19,785 nucleotides of DNA from Propionivibrio sp. (lineage in GTDB: Bacteria > Pseudomonadota > Gammaproteobacteria > Burkholderiales > Rhodocyclaceae). Positions 8,328 to 16,168 of the stretch are shown here, in pieces. The position numbers and the translations under genes were made by a program. Location: the NCBI GenBank assembly GCA_017990155.1, contig JAGNOM010000005.1:1-19785 (forward strand), read 5' to 3'. The notes under the pieces are model-generated. The model had not been told where the DNA came from and did not search any database. It saw nothing but the letters and a program-made list of their open reading frames with translations. The first letter of the stretch is position 1. Every line of letters starts with the position of its first letter.

Positions 8328-8717
8328 CTAGTGCCGGTGCATGTTGATGACGCCATCGTGGCCGCCGCTGATTGCCTTCTTGATCAGCGTTTCCATGCCG
8401 CTTTTGCGATAGGTCAGTGCACGCAGCAGCATCGGCAGGCTGACGCCGGCGACGCATTCGATCCGTCCGGGGTCGAGCAGCTTCAATGCGAGATTGGCCG
8501 GCGTGGCGCCCAGAATGTCGGTGAGGATCAGGACGCCATCGCCCTCATCGACTTCCTTGAGGAGCAATTTAGCCATCGGCAGGATATCGAGCGGATCATC
8601 CTGTGCGGCCACGCCGAACTGACCAATCAAGGGAGGGCGTTTGTTCAGGACATGACAAATGTTCTGGATCAAGCTTTCGCCAAACGTGCCGTGCGTTATC
8701 AGGAGGATACCGATCAT
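8328..8717 (-). CDS. PTS EIIA component, mannose family
   Basis: A 129-residue stand-alone EIIA domain of the mannose family. It begins MIGILLITHGTFGE with the phospho-accepting His9, and has ILTDILGATPAN and CVAGVSLPMLLRAL as further family blocks. EIIA-Man normally passes phosphate from HPr to an EIIB of a sugar permease. Here no EIIB or EIIC is present, which fits the truncated regulatory PTS known in betaproteobacteria. The start at 8717 is preferred over an in-frame ATG at 8750 because the family begins exactly with MIGIL. In addition, the candidate promoter at 8749-8776 would start transcription downstream of 8750. The ribosome-binding site is weak. HPr and EI follow at once; the 74-base gap from apbE leaves room for separate transcription. 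Confidence 0.93.
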   Translation of the reverse strand: MIGILLITHGTFGESLIQNICHVLNKRPPLIGQFGVAAQDDPLDILPMAKLLLKEVDEGDGVLILTDILGATPANLALKLLDPGRIECVAGVSLPMLLRALTYRKSGMETLIKKAISGGHDGVINMHRH

Positions 8718-8748
8718 TGGATGCGCGTTCCGTGAAAAATCAGCGGTC

Positions 8749-8776
8749 ATTCTAAGGGATTCCGCGCCGTTCGTAA
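8749..8776 (-). promoter_or_regulatory. Candidate internal promoter for the PTS genes
   Basis: On the - strand TTACGA (8776-8771) and TAGAAT (8754-8749, five of six bases of the consensus) are 16 bases apart, in the 74-base gap between apbE and the EIIA gene. Transcription would begin near 8742, giving a leader of about 25 bases. The -35 match is poor, so this is tentative. Confidence 0.4.
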
Positions 8777-8791
8777 GCGCCCGAAACCCGT

Positions 8792-9847
8792 TCAGGGCTG
8801 GATTTCGAGGCTTTCCGGCGCTTCGCCGACAAATTCGAGGCGCGCCTTCAGTTTCGCGGTCACTTGCACCCTCCCGGCCGAATCGACCCGCAGTACCTGA
8901 TCGACGTCCAGGGCTCGGGCCACCGACGGCCATTCCGGACCGGCGATGAACAAGGGCTTGGAGGCGACGTCGGAAAGCGTGCCGGCGGCCGGCCGCGGCG
9001 AAACGAGGACGGTGAGCGCCTGCGTATGCATCACCGGCTCGCCGCGACGCGGATCGAGCAGGTGGCAGTAACGCTTGTCGTCGAGCTCGAAGAAGCGCTG
9101 GTAGTCGCCGGACGTGCCGATGGCCTCGCCGTCGTGGAGTTCCACCGTCGCCAGCGGACCCGGCTGGCGCGGATGCTGGATGCCGACTTTCCAGGGCTCG
9201 CCGTTCTTCGTTCCCAGCGCCATGACATTGCCGCCGATGTTTATCAGGGCATTGCTGACGCCTTGCCCACGCAGGATTTCGGAGGCTCGATCCAGCGCCA
9301 CGCCCTTGAGATAACCGCCGAAATCGATCGACACCTTCGGGTTCCGGCTGGTCACCTGCAAGCCATCCAGCTGCACATCAACGATGCCCGGACGGGCGGC
9401 GCGCCACGTTGCCAGCGCGCTCGCGTCGGGGAGGACGGGTTTGAATTCGTCGGACTGGAAACCCCACAAGCGAATCAGCGCGCCAATGCCCGGATCGAAT
9501 CGTCCTTCGCCCAAGGCGGAACGCTGCTGCGCATCGGTGATGAAGAAAGCGAGTTCAGGAGAAACCGCATGTGTCTTCCCGGCGGCAATCGCTGCATTGA
9601 GGTCGCTGAGTTCGGAGGGCTGCCAGGCATGGTAGGTCCGGTGAAGGCGATCGAATTCGCGCAACACCGCCGCCGCAGCCGGTCGAGCCTGCGCTTCCTC
9701 CAATCCGGCGATGAGGATTTCAACGCGGGTTCCAAAGACAAAGGACTCCTGTTGATGCAACGGCGCCTTGCCGCAAGCGGCCAGCAACAGGCCGACAAGA
9801 GCCAGAAGAATCAGGCGGGGATAGCAGGAACAACGATAGCGGGGCAT
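8792..9847 (-). CDS. apbE: FAD:protein FMN transferase (ApbE), lipoprotein
   Basis: ApbE transfers FMN from FAD onto threonine residues of target proteins (for example RnfG/RnfD, NqrB/NqrC or NosR-type proteins) outside the inner membrane. The 351-residue product has a basic N-terminus, a hydrophobic stretch (12-24) and a lipobox LAAC with the lipidated Cys25, so it is probably a membrane-tethered periplasmic lipoprotein. Family motifs include RFDPGIGALIRLWGF (116-130), IDFGGYLKGVALDRA (174-188), INIGGNV (202-208), GTSGDYQRFF (244-253), CHLLDPRRGEP (261-271) and SDVASKPLFIAG (292-303). The start overlaps the end of gshB by 37 bases, with GGAG close upstream. No flavinylation target (rnf, nqr, nosR) is visible here, so its substrate must lie elsewhere. 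Its placement between gshB and the PTS genes is noteworthy. Confidence 0.94.
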   Translation of the reverse strand: MPRYRCSCYPRLILLALVGLLLAACGKAPLHQQESFVFGTRVEILIAGLEEAQARPAAAAVLREFDRLHRTYHAWQPSELSDLNAAIAAGKTHAVSPELAFFITDAQQRSALGEGRFDPGIGALIRLWGFQSDEFKPVLPDASALATWRAARPGIVDVQLDGLQVTSRNPKVSIDFGGYLKGVALDRASEILRGQGVSNALINIGGNVMALGTKNGEPWKVGIQHPRQPGPLATVELHDGEAIGTSGDYQRFFELDDKRYCHLLDPRRGEPVMHTQALTVLVSPRPAAGTLSDVASKPLFIAGPEWPSVARALDVDQVLRVDSAGRVQVTAKLKARLEFVGEAPESLEIQP

Positions 9848-10782
9848 TCGCGCTCCAGCGCGGCGATAAACATCGCCGCCGCATCAAATCCGGTCTGATC
9901 ACAGATTTCGACCATGCAGGTCGGGCTGGTGACGTTGATTTCGGTCAGCCAGTCGCCAATTACGTCGATACCGACGAACAACAGGCCCCGCTCGGCGAAC
10001 ACCGGCGCCAATGCTTCGGCGATTTCGCGATCGCGTTCGGTCAGCGGTCGGGCGACGCCGGTTCCGCCGGTGGCCAGATTGCCACGCGTCTCACCCGCCT
10101 TCGGGATGCGTGCCAGGCAATACGGGACGACTTCGCCGCCGATGATCAGGATGCGCTTGTCGCCGTCGGCGATTTCCGGGATGAAGCGTTGCGCCATGAT
10201 CGTCCGCGCACCATCGTCGGTCAGCGTTTCGATGATCACGTTGCGGTTCGGGTCGTCATGCCGTACGCGGAAGATCTGGCGTCCGCCCATACCGTCGAGC
10301 GGCTTGAGAATGGTGTCGCCGTGAATATCGATGAAGGTATTGATCGGCCCGGCTTCACGCGCGACCAGCGTCGGCGCCGCGTACTGGGGAAATTCGAGGA
10401 CGGAGAGCTTCTCCGAATGGTCGCGCAAGGCCTGCGGCCGGTTGAAGACGCGCGCGCCCTCGGCGACCGCGCGGTCGAGCAGCCAGGTCGTCGTCACGTA
10501 CTCGATGTCGAACGGAGGATCCTTGCGCATGACCACCGCCGCGAAGTCGCGCAGTGGCACAACGTGGCGCGTGATCTCGACGAACCACTCCTCATCGTCG
10601 GGCAACAGTTCCATATGCACGGCCTCGGCACAAACACCGTGCAAGGCGGACCAGTGAATGCCCGGCTGCTGGATCGCCCAGACGGCGTGACCGGCGTCCT
10701 GCGCCGCGCGCATCATGGCAATGCTCGAATCCTTGCAGGCCTTCAGCGAATCGAGCGGGTCGACAATGAAAGCAAAGCGCAT
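9811..10782 (-). CDS. gshB: Glutathione synthetase
   Basis: This enzyme adds glycine to gamma-glutamylcysteine using ATP, the last step of glutathione synthesis. The 323-residue protein is an ATP-grasp enzyme of the bacterial GshB family. It starts with the typical FIVDPLDSL. It then has VMRKDPPFDIEY (84-95), the ATP-binding KPLDGMGGRQIF (160-171), RGNLATGGTG (233-242) and the metal-binding EINVTSPT (281-288). The start codon is supported by AGGAG eight bases ahead. It follows gshA by 45 bases and overlaps apbE, so gshA-gshB-apbE is probably one transcript. Length and motifs are normal, with no missing catalytic elements seen. Confidence 0.96.
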   Translation of the reverse strand: MRFAFIVDPLDSLKACKDSSIAMMRAAQDAGHAVWAIQQPGIHWSALHGVCAEAVHMELLPDDEEWFVEITRHVVPLRDFAAVVMRKDPPFDIEYVTTTWLLDRAVAEGARVFNRPQALRDHSEKLSVLEFPQYAAPTLVAREAGPINTFIDIHGDTILKPLDGMGGRQIFRVRHDDPNRNVIIETLTDDGARTIMAQRFIPEIADGDKRILIIGGEVVPYCLARIPKAGETRGNLATGGTGVARPLTERDREIAEALAPVFAERGLLFVGIDVIGDWLTEINVTSPTCMVEICDQTGFDAAAMFIAALERECPAIVVPAIPA

Positions 10783-10827
10783 GAGAGCAACTCCTGATAG
10801 TGGACGGTCGAAATCGGGAACTACAGT

Positions 10828-12111
10828 TTACACATCCGCCGGCGCCGTGCGCTCCAGTTCAAGCGAGGCCGCCAACTGCGCCAGCCGCGCAACGACGCCA
10901 TAGGCGTAGAACCGATTGGGCGGCGCATCAGGGTTCTGGCACTGGTCCGGCAGCGAGCAGCTCGTCTCGAAAGCCAGCGGTTCGAAGTGCATTCCCGGCG
11001 CATTGAGGTTTTCGTCGATGCCGCGCCCCGAATGCACGCGGTAAAAACCGCCGACGACAAAGCGGTCGATCATGTACACCACCGGTTCGGCAACGCCATC
11101 GTTAACTCGTTCAAAGGTATGCACGCCTTCCTGGATGATCACCTGCGAGACGTTCATCCCTTCCTTGATCACCGACATCTTGTTGCGCTGTTTGCGGTTG
11201 AGGCCGGTGACTTCCGACGCGTCCTTGACCGTCATCACGCCCATGCCGTAGGTGCCGGCGTCGGCCTTGACGACGACGTAGGGCGTCTCGTCAATCCCAT
11301 ATTCCTTGTACTTTTCGCGGATCAGCGTGAGCACGGCATCGACGTTCGACGCCAGACATTCTTCGCCCTGCCGCTCGTGGAAATTGACGCTGTTGCACAC
11401 CGAGAAGTAGGGGTTGATCTGCCACGGGTCGATGCCGACCAGCTTGGCGAATTCATCGGCCACTTCGTCGTAAGCGGCGAAATGGTTCGATTTGCGGCGC
11501 ACCGCCCAACCGGCGTGGAGCGGCGGCAGTACGTATTGCTCTTCCAGGTTCCGCAACACATCAGGAATCCCGGCGGTCAGATCGTTGTTGAGCAGCACCG
11601 CGCAGGGGTTGAAATCCTTGAGCCCGAGACGGTTGCCGCTGCGCACGAGCGGTTCCAGGAGCAGCGAGGTACCGTTTGGCAGATCGACGGTCGTTGGCTG
11701 GTCGATCTCCGGCAGCAGCGAGCCCAAACGCACTTCCAGGCCGGTCAGGCGCAGGATGGTGACGAGCTGCGCGACGTTCTGCAGATAGAAGAGATTGCGC
11801 GTGTGATTCTCGGGGATCAGCAACAGACTGCGCGCATTCGGGCAGATTTTCTCGATCGCCGTCATTGCCGCCTGCACGCACAGCGGCAGGAAAGCCGAGT
11901 TGAGGTTGTTGAACCCGCCGGGAAAGAGATTCATATCGACCGGCGCCAGCTTGAAGCCGGCGTTGCGCAGATCGACCGAGCCATAGAAGGGCGGCGTGTG
12001 CTCTTGCCACTGGTTGCGCAACCAGCGCTCGATGGTTGGCGCGGCGGCCAGGAACTTCGCTTCGAGTTCGAGCAGCGGGCCGTTCAAGGCCGTTGTCAGA
12101 TGAGGAACCAT
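10828..12111 (-). CDS. gshA: Glutamate-cysteine ligase, proteobacterial type
   Basis: First enzyme of glutathione synthesis, joining glutamate and cysteine. The 427-residue protein belongs to the proteobacterial GshA group found in betaproteobacteria and relatives, distinct from the E. coli and plant types. Recognisable stretches are GSVDLRNAGFKLAPVD, NLFPGGFNNL, IPENHTRNLFYL, VVVKADAGTYGMGVM and IDRFVVGGFYRVH. The frame stays open 60 codons upstream, but I set the start at the ATG at 12111. GGAGA lies five bases before it, and the upstream extension is low-complexity and overlaps the methyltransferase end. The next gene downstream is gshB. No promoter is clear in the 52 bases that separate it from the methyltransferase gene, so the two may be co-transcribed. 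Confidence 0.94.
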   Translation of the reverse strand: MVPHLTTALNGPLLELEAKFLAAAPTIERWLRNQWQEHTPPFYGSVDLRNAGFKLAPVDMNLFPGGFNNLNSAFLPLCVQAAMTAIEKICPNARSLLLIPENHTRNLFYLQNVAQLVTILRLTGLEVRLGSLLPEIDQPTTVDLPNGTSLLLEPLVRSGNRLGLKDFNPCAVLLNNDLTAGIPDVLRNLEEQYVLPPLHAGWAVRRKSNHFAAYDEVADEFAKLVGIDPWQINPYFSVCNSVNFHERQGEECLASNVDAVLTLIREKYKEYGIDETPYVVVKADAGTYGMGVMTVKDASEVTGLNRKQRNKMSVIKEGMNVSQVIIQEGVHTFERVNDGVAEPVVYMIDRFVVGGFYRVHSGRGIDENLNAPGMHFEPLAFETSCSLPDQCQNPDAPPNRFYAYGVVARLAQLAASLELERTAPADV

Positions 12112-12163
12112 GCATATCTCCAGTTCTCTTGCGGCCCGGAGAAGGCCATTGCAAACGGAATGA

Positions 12164-13438
12164 TCAAAAGATTTTCTTGAGTCTATCCCACCATGTCGTG
12201 CCGGCCTGCGGCTGAAACTTGCTGAAGGACTTGGGCAGCAGTGACTGCTCCAGGCTGCGCTGCGTAAAGAGAAAGCGTCCGTCGCAGACAAAACCGAGAT
12301 CCTCCCAGTCGACGCGATTCAGCGCGTCGGCCAAGGCGCGAACGTCGACAGTGGGGTCATTCGGGAAAATGGCAAGTACCGCGCCGTCGTAATTTGGGCA
12401 ATCGTGGACAAAGAAGGGTTGTGCGCGACGGGTCTTTCCATTCACGTAGACGCGCGGCAAGTCGGACACGTAGTACCCGCGCCCCCACTGCCACCAGTTC
12501 GATTCGTTGTACGGCTTGATGCGCCGCGAAATCAGCCTTTCCTTGTACGGCAACAGTGCGGCCGGTGGTGGATCACCGGGCTCGCACCAGATCATGCGCC
12601 GAGTCTTTCCGTCAGTGACGGTGGAAGAACAGACGAAATCGCGATTGCCAGCGGCATCACTTGTATACAGTTCATCCGCACCGGACACCGCACCCACTTT
12701 GACAAACGCGATGTCGGAAAGTCGCAACGAGTAATCGTGCCTGGCGAACAGGAGGTGGCCACCGCTTTCAAGAAAACGACGCTCTTCCCACGGCGGAGAG
12801 TCAAGCGTCGCCGCGCTATCCGCCACACCCAGCGCCGCATAACGCGTCCGATGCGAGTGGTTGCCACGCTCGAAGCGCCAGATTGCACAATTGGGCGTGG
12901 CGTCTTCAAACAGGTGCAGATCGCCAAGATCGATGAAGTCGGTGATCGTTCCCTGAGCGACGAGCAGCCGGTTGAGCGGCACGGCCGAGGTCGATTTCAG
13001 GAAATCGCGTGGCGTGATGAAGATCAGCTCCCCGCCGGGTTCCAGCAGGCGCAGACACTTCTCGATGAAGAACAGAAAAAGGTTCGCGCGCTTGTCGAGC
13101 ACCGTCCCACGCGCCAGACGACGGGTCCCGGGAGAAATGTCCTGATAGCGCACGTACGGCGGGTTGCCGATGATAGTGGCGAAGGATTCGTCGTCGGAAA
13201 GCTCGAAGAAATCCATCACCTCGGCGCCCGGCGGCGCGTGGCGCGGATCGATCTCGATGCCAAGTGCGCCGGGAAAGTGCTGCAAAAAGGCGCCATCACC
13301 ACAGGCCGGCTCAAGAACCCGGCCGTTGTTTCGCACCAGCTTGCGCATGCAATCGACGATCGCCGGCGGCGTAAATATCTGACCAAAGGCGGTCACTTCG
13401 TAGGTGGGTTCGGGTATTGATTTTGTCGATGGCGGCAT
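12164..13438 (-). CDS. N6-adenine DNA methyltransferase, solitary
   Basis: A 424-residue SAM-dependent methyltransferase of the Eco57I/TaqI-like N6-adenine group. Motif X-like GQIFTPPAIV (19-28) comes first, then the SAM-binding VLEPACGDGAFL (41-52), the acidic IEID (61-64), the catalytic IIGNPPYVRYQ (89-99, an NPPY box) and LLEPGGELIFITP (131-143). This SAM-then-catalytic order is that of the gamma class. The last 230 residues lack motifs I know and probably recognise the target DNA. The ATG at 13438 is preferred over an upstream TTG at 13498, but neither has a good ribosome-binding site. There is no restriction-enzyme gene on either side: gshA lies downstream and the chemoreceptor is divergent. 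It may therefore be an orphan methylase. The target sequence cannot be read from the protein. Confidence 0.85.
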   Translation of the reverse strand: MPPSTKSIPEPTYEVTAFGQIFTPPAIVDCMRKLVRNNGRVLEPACGDGAFLQHFPGALGIEIDPRHAPPGAEVMDFFELSDDESFATIIGNPPYVRYQDISPGTRRLARGTVLDKRANLFLFFIEKCLRLLEPGGELIFITPRDFLKSTSAVPLNRLLVAQGTITDFIDLGDLHLFEDATPNCAIWRFERGNHSHRTRYAALGVADSAATLDSPPWEERRFLESGGHLLFARHDYSLRLSDIAFVKVGAVSGADELYTSDAAGNRDFVCSSTVTDGKTRRMIWCEPGDPPPAALLPYKERLISRRIKPYNESNWWQWGRGYYVSDLPRVYVNGKTRRAQPFFVHDCPNYDGAVLAIFPNDPTVDVRALADALNRVDWEDLGFVCDGRFLFTQRSLEQSLLPKSFSKFQPQAGTTWWDRLKKIF

Positions 13439-13588
13439 GGTGGCTGGTCTGGCAATCCTCGCGGGCCGATGAGTATACGCCCGAACGCCGGACACCAAGT
13501 GCGCCTGAAAAGCCGCACGATGTGACGCCGGAAAATGAAATATCCACCTGGAGTAGCGTGACGCGACAGGAAGACATGAATGTCGCTC

Positions 13589-13594
13589 TATACT
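13589..13594 (+). promoter_or_regulatory. Candidate -10 box for the chemoreceptor gene
   Basis: TATACT lies 43 bases before the chemoreceptor start, in the 199-base gap between the divergent methyltransferase and chemoreceptor genes. No good -35 box is found at 16-18 bases upstream. Immediately before it is the inverted repeat GACATGAATGTC (13573-13584), which could be an operator that compensates for the missing -35. I saw no clear sigma28-type motif. A second TATACT on the - strand (13477-13472) might serve the methyltransferase. The rest of the gap shows nothing I recognise. Confidence 0.3.
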
Positions 13595-13637
13595 GCATTT
13601 CAGTTCAACGATTCTGCATCACCTCAGAGGAGCCGCC

Positions 13638-15512
13638 ATGTCACTCAAACAACGTCTGCTTGCCTTCGTCGCCATCTTGTTATTGACCGTCATCGCTGCC
13701 CTTTCCGGGATGTCGTATCGGGAAATGCGTAGCGAAATCGTTGCCGGCGTCAGCCACGAAATCGAAGCCGCCGTGCGCGGAAACCGTGAAGCGCTGTCGC
13801 GCTGGATCATCCAGCGGCGCGACGCGATCGATGCGACGGCGACGCGCCTTGTTTCCGGCGGCGATCCGATTCCCTTCCTCCTCGCAGGGAAGGACGCGGG
13901 GCGTTTCGATCAGCTGTTTGTCGGCTATGGCGACAAACGCATGATCTACAACCTGGCGGATAAACAACCGCCCGAGGGCTACGATCCGACTGCCCGCCCC
14001 TGGTACAAACAGGCCAGCGACGCCAAGGGGACGGTGGTCACGCCGCCCTATATTTCGGCGAGCACCAAGAAGCTCGGCATCACAATTGCGCGGCCGGTCG
14101 AGGGCGAAGGAGCGGGCGTGGTTGGCGGCGATATATCGCTTGAAGAAATCGTTGATCTGGTCAAGGCCATCCAGTTGCGCGGCGACGGCTACGCCTTCCT
14201 GGCCACGCGCGACGGCAAGATCGTCGCGCACTCCGCACCGGACTCGGCACTCAAGCCGGTCGCGGAAATCATGCCAGGATTCGACGCGTCCATTCTGCAG
14301 TCGGCCGATGACAAGTTCGTCCTGCGCGAATTTCCGATCGATGGCCGGACGAAGTTCGTGATCACCTCGTCGATCACGGGCGTCGACTGGGTCTTGTGCG
14401 CCGTCGTCGACAAATCCGCGATTCTCTCGCCCTTGAAATCCTTGCTCGGGATGCTGGCGCTTTCCGGCCTGATCATCGCCGTTCTCGGCGCGCTGCTCGC
14501 GAACGCCGCGCTCTCCAGACTTCTGAAAGACCTGTTCGGCCTGCGTGACGCGCTAACCGAGATATCGAGCGGCCAGGGCGATCTGACGCGCAAACTGTCG
14601 GCGAATTCGCGCGACGAAATCGGTCAGACGGCCGCTGCCTTCAATCGCTTCATCGAATCCCTGCGCACCATGTTCATCGAAGTACGGGAAAACGCCAGTT
14701 CGCTGAACGCCGGCATCGACTCGCTCAACGGTGTCACGCAGTCGATCGCCACGGACTCCGAACGCCAGGCCGATACCCTGACGACCACCGCCGCGACAAT
14801 CGAGGAAATCACGGTCAGCATCAACCACATTGCCGACAATGCAAAGCAGGCGGAAAGGACGGCCTCGCAGACCGGTGAAGTGTCGCAACACTCGGCGGCG
14901 GCGGTGAATGGTCTGGCCACGGAGATCAGCCGAATTTCAGAGGAGGTCGGACGGCTTGCGACGACGCTGACTTCACTCGGACATCGCTCCGGCGAAATGA
15001 ATGCCATCATCGGCGCCATTCGCGATATCGCCGATCAGACGAATCTGCTGGCCCTGAACGCCGCCATCGAGGCCGCACGGGCCGGCGAGGCAGGGCGCGG
15101 TTTTGCGGTGGTCGCCGACGAGGTCAGGAAACTCGCCGAACGTACCGCCAAATCCACCGTCGAGATAGGCCGGTTGATCGAATCGACGCATGGCGACATC
15201 CAGTCGGCGCTTTCCGACATGAACGAAACGCAGCGCTCGGTCGCGTCGGGGCTGAGCGCTTCGCAGAGCGTCGCGGCCGAGATTTCGGGAATCCACGGCA
15301 AGGTGAGCCAGGTGGTCACTTCGATTCGCGACATCGCCGAATCGACACACGAACAATCGGTGGCGACGAACGAGATGGCGCGCGCCGCCGAGGAAGTCAA
15401 CCGGATGACACTGGAGACCGACCAATCGCTGCAGAGTGCGACGCGAACCGTCGCCGAATTGAGCCGACTCTCGAACGGCCTGCACGAACTCGTCGGACGC
15501 TTCCGGCTCTAG
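13638..15512 (+). CDS. Methyl-accepting chemotaxis protein with dCache_1 amino-acid sensor domain
   Basis: An inner-membrane chemoreceptor that would sense ligands in the periplasm and control CheA. The 624-residue layout is a membrane segment at 7-25, a periplasmic double-Cache domain at about 26-265, a second membrane segment at 267-290, HAMP at about 290-343, and a signalling coiled coil to the end. The conserved hairpin tip spans about 476-504, including EAARAGEAGRGFAVVADEV. Tyr115, Arg120, Trp122, Tyr123, Tyr138 and Asp165 reproduce the residue pattern of dCache amino-acid receptors such as Pseudomonas PctA, so amino acids are the predicted ligands. There is no CheR-binding C-terminal pentapeptide. 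GAGGAG (13627-13632) precedes the ATG. It is a single-gene unit ended by a strong hairpin; no other che genes are nearby. Confidence 0.95.
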   Translation: MSLKQRLLAFVAILLLTVIAALSGMSYREMRSEIVAGVSHEIEAAVRGNREALSRWIIQRRDAIDATATRLVSGGDPIPFLLAGKDAGRFDQLFVGYGDKRMIYNLADKQPPEGYDPTARPWYKQASDAKGTVVTPPYISASTKKLGITIARPVEGEGAGVVGGDISLEEIVDLVKAIQLRGDGYAFLATRDGKIVAHSAPDSALKPVAEIMPGFDASILQSADDKFVLREFPIDGRTKFVITSSITGVDWVLCAVVDKSAILSPLKSLLGMLALSGLIIAVLGALLANAALSRLLKDLFGLRDALTEISSGQGDLTRKLSANSRDEIGQTAAAFNRFIESLRTMFIEVRENASSLNAGIDSLNGVTQSIATDSERQADTLTTTAATIEEITVSINHIADNAKQAERTASQTGEVSQHSAAAVNGLATEISRISEEVGRLATTLTSLGHRSGEMNAIIGAIRDIADQTNLLALNAAIEAARAGEAGRGFAVVADEVRKLAERTAKSTVEIGRLIESTHGDIQSALSDMNETQRSVASGLSASQSVAAEISGIHGKVSQVVTSIRDIAESTHEQSVATNEMARAAEEVNRMTLETDQSLQSATRTVAELSRLSNGLHELVGRFRL

Positions 15513-15536
15513 ATCGCGGGGGACGCCTCGTTGAGC

Positions 15537-15569
15537 ATCGAGCGGCCGTGACGCAAACGGCCGCTCGAT
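15537..15569. terminator. Convergent terminator hairpin between chemoreceptor and lrp
   Basis: ATCGAGCGGCCG (15537-15548) and CGGCCGCTCGAT (15558-15569) form a perfect 12-pair stem with a nine-base loop, in the 64-base gap between two convergent genes. It is symmetrical enough to serve both strands. Neither side has a strong T-run, so termination may be weak or need help, but the stem is the obvious structure in the gap. Confidence 0.65.
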
Positions 15570-15576
15570 TCGCTTG

Positions 15577-16038
15577 TCAGACCGGAACCGACATCTTGTC
15601 GACGACCCGACGCAGGACAAAACTGGAATGAACGCCGGTCACGCCCTGAATCCGGTTGATCCGGTTGAGCAGAAGTTCCTGGAAGGCGTCCATGTCCCTG
15701 ACGATAACCTTGATCTGGTAGTCGGCGTCCTGCCCGGTAATCAGGAGACACTCCTGGACCTCCGAGAACTGGCTGATTTCGTTCTCGAAATGCTCGAAGC
15801 GCTCGGGCGTGTGCTTGTCCATCGAGATATAGATCAGCGCCATCAGCGTATAACCGAGTGCCTTGGCGTCAATCAGGGCGCGATAGCCGGTGACAATCCC
15901 CGATTCCTCGAGCGCACGCACCCGGCGCAGGCACGGCGAGGGTGAAAGGCCGATGCGATCGGCAAGATCCTGGTTGCTGATTCGGCCGTCCTGCTGCAAG
16001 ACCCGCAGGATCTGCCGATCGAAGCTGTCGACAACCAT
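15577..16038 (-). CDS. Lrp/AsnC family transcriptional regulator
   Basis: A 153-residue regulator of the leucine-responsive/feast-famine family. The N-terminal DNA-binding part starts DSFDRQILRVLQQDGR (4-19), with the helix-turn-helix at about 21-48 (SNQDLADRIGLSPSPCLRRV and following). It is followed by the RAM effector-binding domain (YISMDKHTPERFEHFE, LITGQDADYQIKVIVRD). Such proteins form octamers and often respond to amino acids. AAGGAAG lies seven bases ahead of the ATG. The gene is divergent from leuA across a 175-base AT-rich region, so leucine biosynthesis and its own expression are likely targets. Family membership is certain; whether it is the global Lrp or a local regulator cannot be decided here. 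Confidence 0.94.
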   Translation of the reverse strand: MVVDSFDRQILRVLQQDGRISNQDLADRIGLSPSPCLRRVRALEESGIVTGYRALIDAKALGYTLMALIYISMDKHTPERFEHFENEISQFSEVQECLLITGQDADYQIKVIVRDMDAFQELLLNRINRIQGVTGVHSSFVLRRVVDKMSVPV

Positions 16039-16069
16039 GGTATTGCTTCCTTATTCGCCAGATAAAAAT

Positions 16070-16099
16070 ATTATTTCACAAATCTGTTATATGTCGCAA
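16070..16099 (-). promoter_or_regulatory. Candidate promoter for the lrp-type gene
   Basis: On the - strand TTGCGA (16099-16094) is followed after 18 bases by AATAAT (16075-16070), five of six consensus bases. The start point would lie about 25 bases ahead of the gene. It sits in the AT-rich part of the divergent region. The match is moderate. Confidence 0.4.
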
Positions 16100-16100
16100 T

Positions 16101-16128
16101 AATTAACCAAAATCGCCCCAAATTAACC
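16101..16128. repeat. Phased direct repeat, possible regulator binding sites
   Basis: AATTAACC occurs at 16101-16108 and again at 16121-16128, exactly 20 bases apart (about two helical turns). Both copies follow a TCGC element (16094-16097 as part of TCGCAA; 16113-16116 as TCGCCC). GATAAAA also occurs twice, at 16061-16067 and 16129-16135. Same-face repeats between a divergent Lrp-type gene and leuA suit cooperative binding by an Lrp octamer. The function is inferred. Confidence 0.45.
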
Positions 16129-16162
16129 GATAAAACGCAAGCACCTGCCGAGAGTACTTCGC

Positions 16163-16168
16163 TATGAT
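16163..16168 (+). promoter_or_regulatory. Candidate -10 box for leuA
   Basis: TATGAT (five of six consensus bases) lies 46 bases before the leuA start. There is no matching -35 hexamer at the usual distance, which would fit activation by a regulator bound at the upstream repeats. This is weak evidence alone. Confidence 0.35.

Noticed and set aside
8864..9898. A 344-codon open frame on the + strand opposite apbE.
   Set aside because: ApbE is well supported by its lipobox and family motifs; the opposing frame has no domain.
10987..12180. A 397-codon open frame on the + strand opposite gshA.
   Set aside because: It is a shadow of gshA with no known family features and a composition typical of antisense frames.
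12404..13420. A 338-codon open frame on the + strand opposite the methyltransferase gene, considered as an antisense regulator.
   Set aside because: The methyltransferase motifs are clear on the - strand, and the + frame shows only Arg/Gln/Asp-rich sequence.
13438..13498. An N-terminal extension of the methyltransferase from a TTG at 13498.
   Set aside because: The extra 20 residues have no family support and there is no ribosome-binding site. The ATG at 13438 leaves the expected short lead before motif X.
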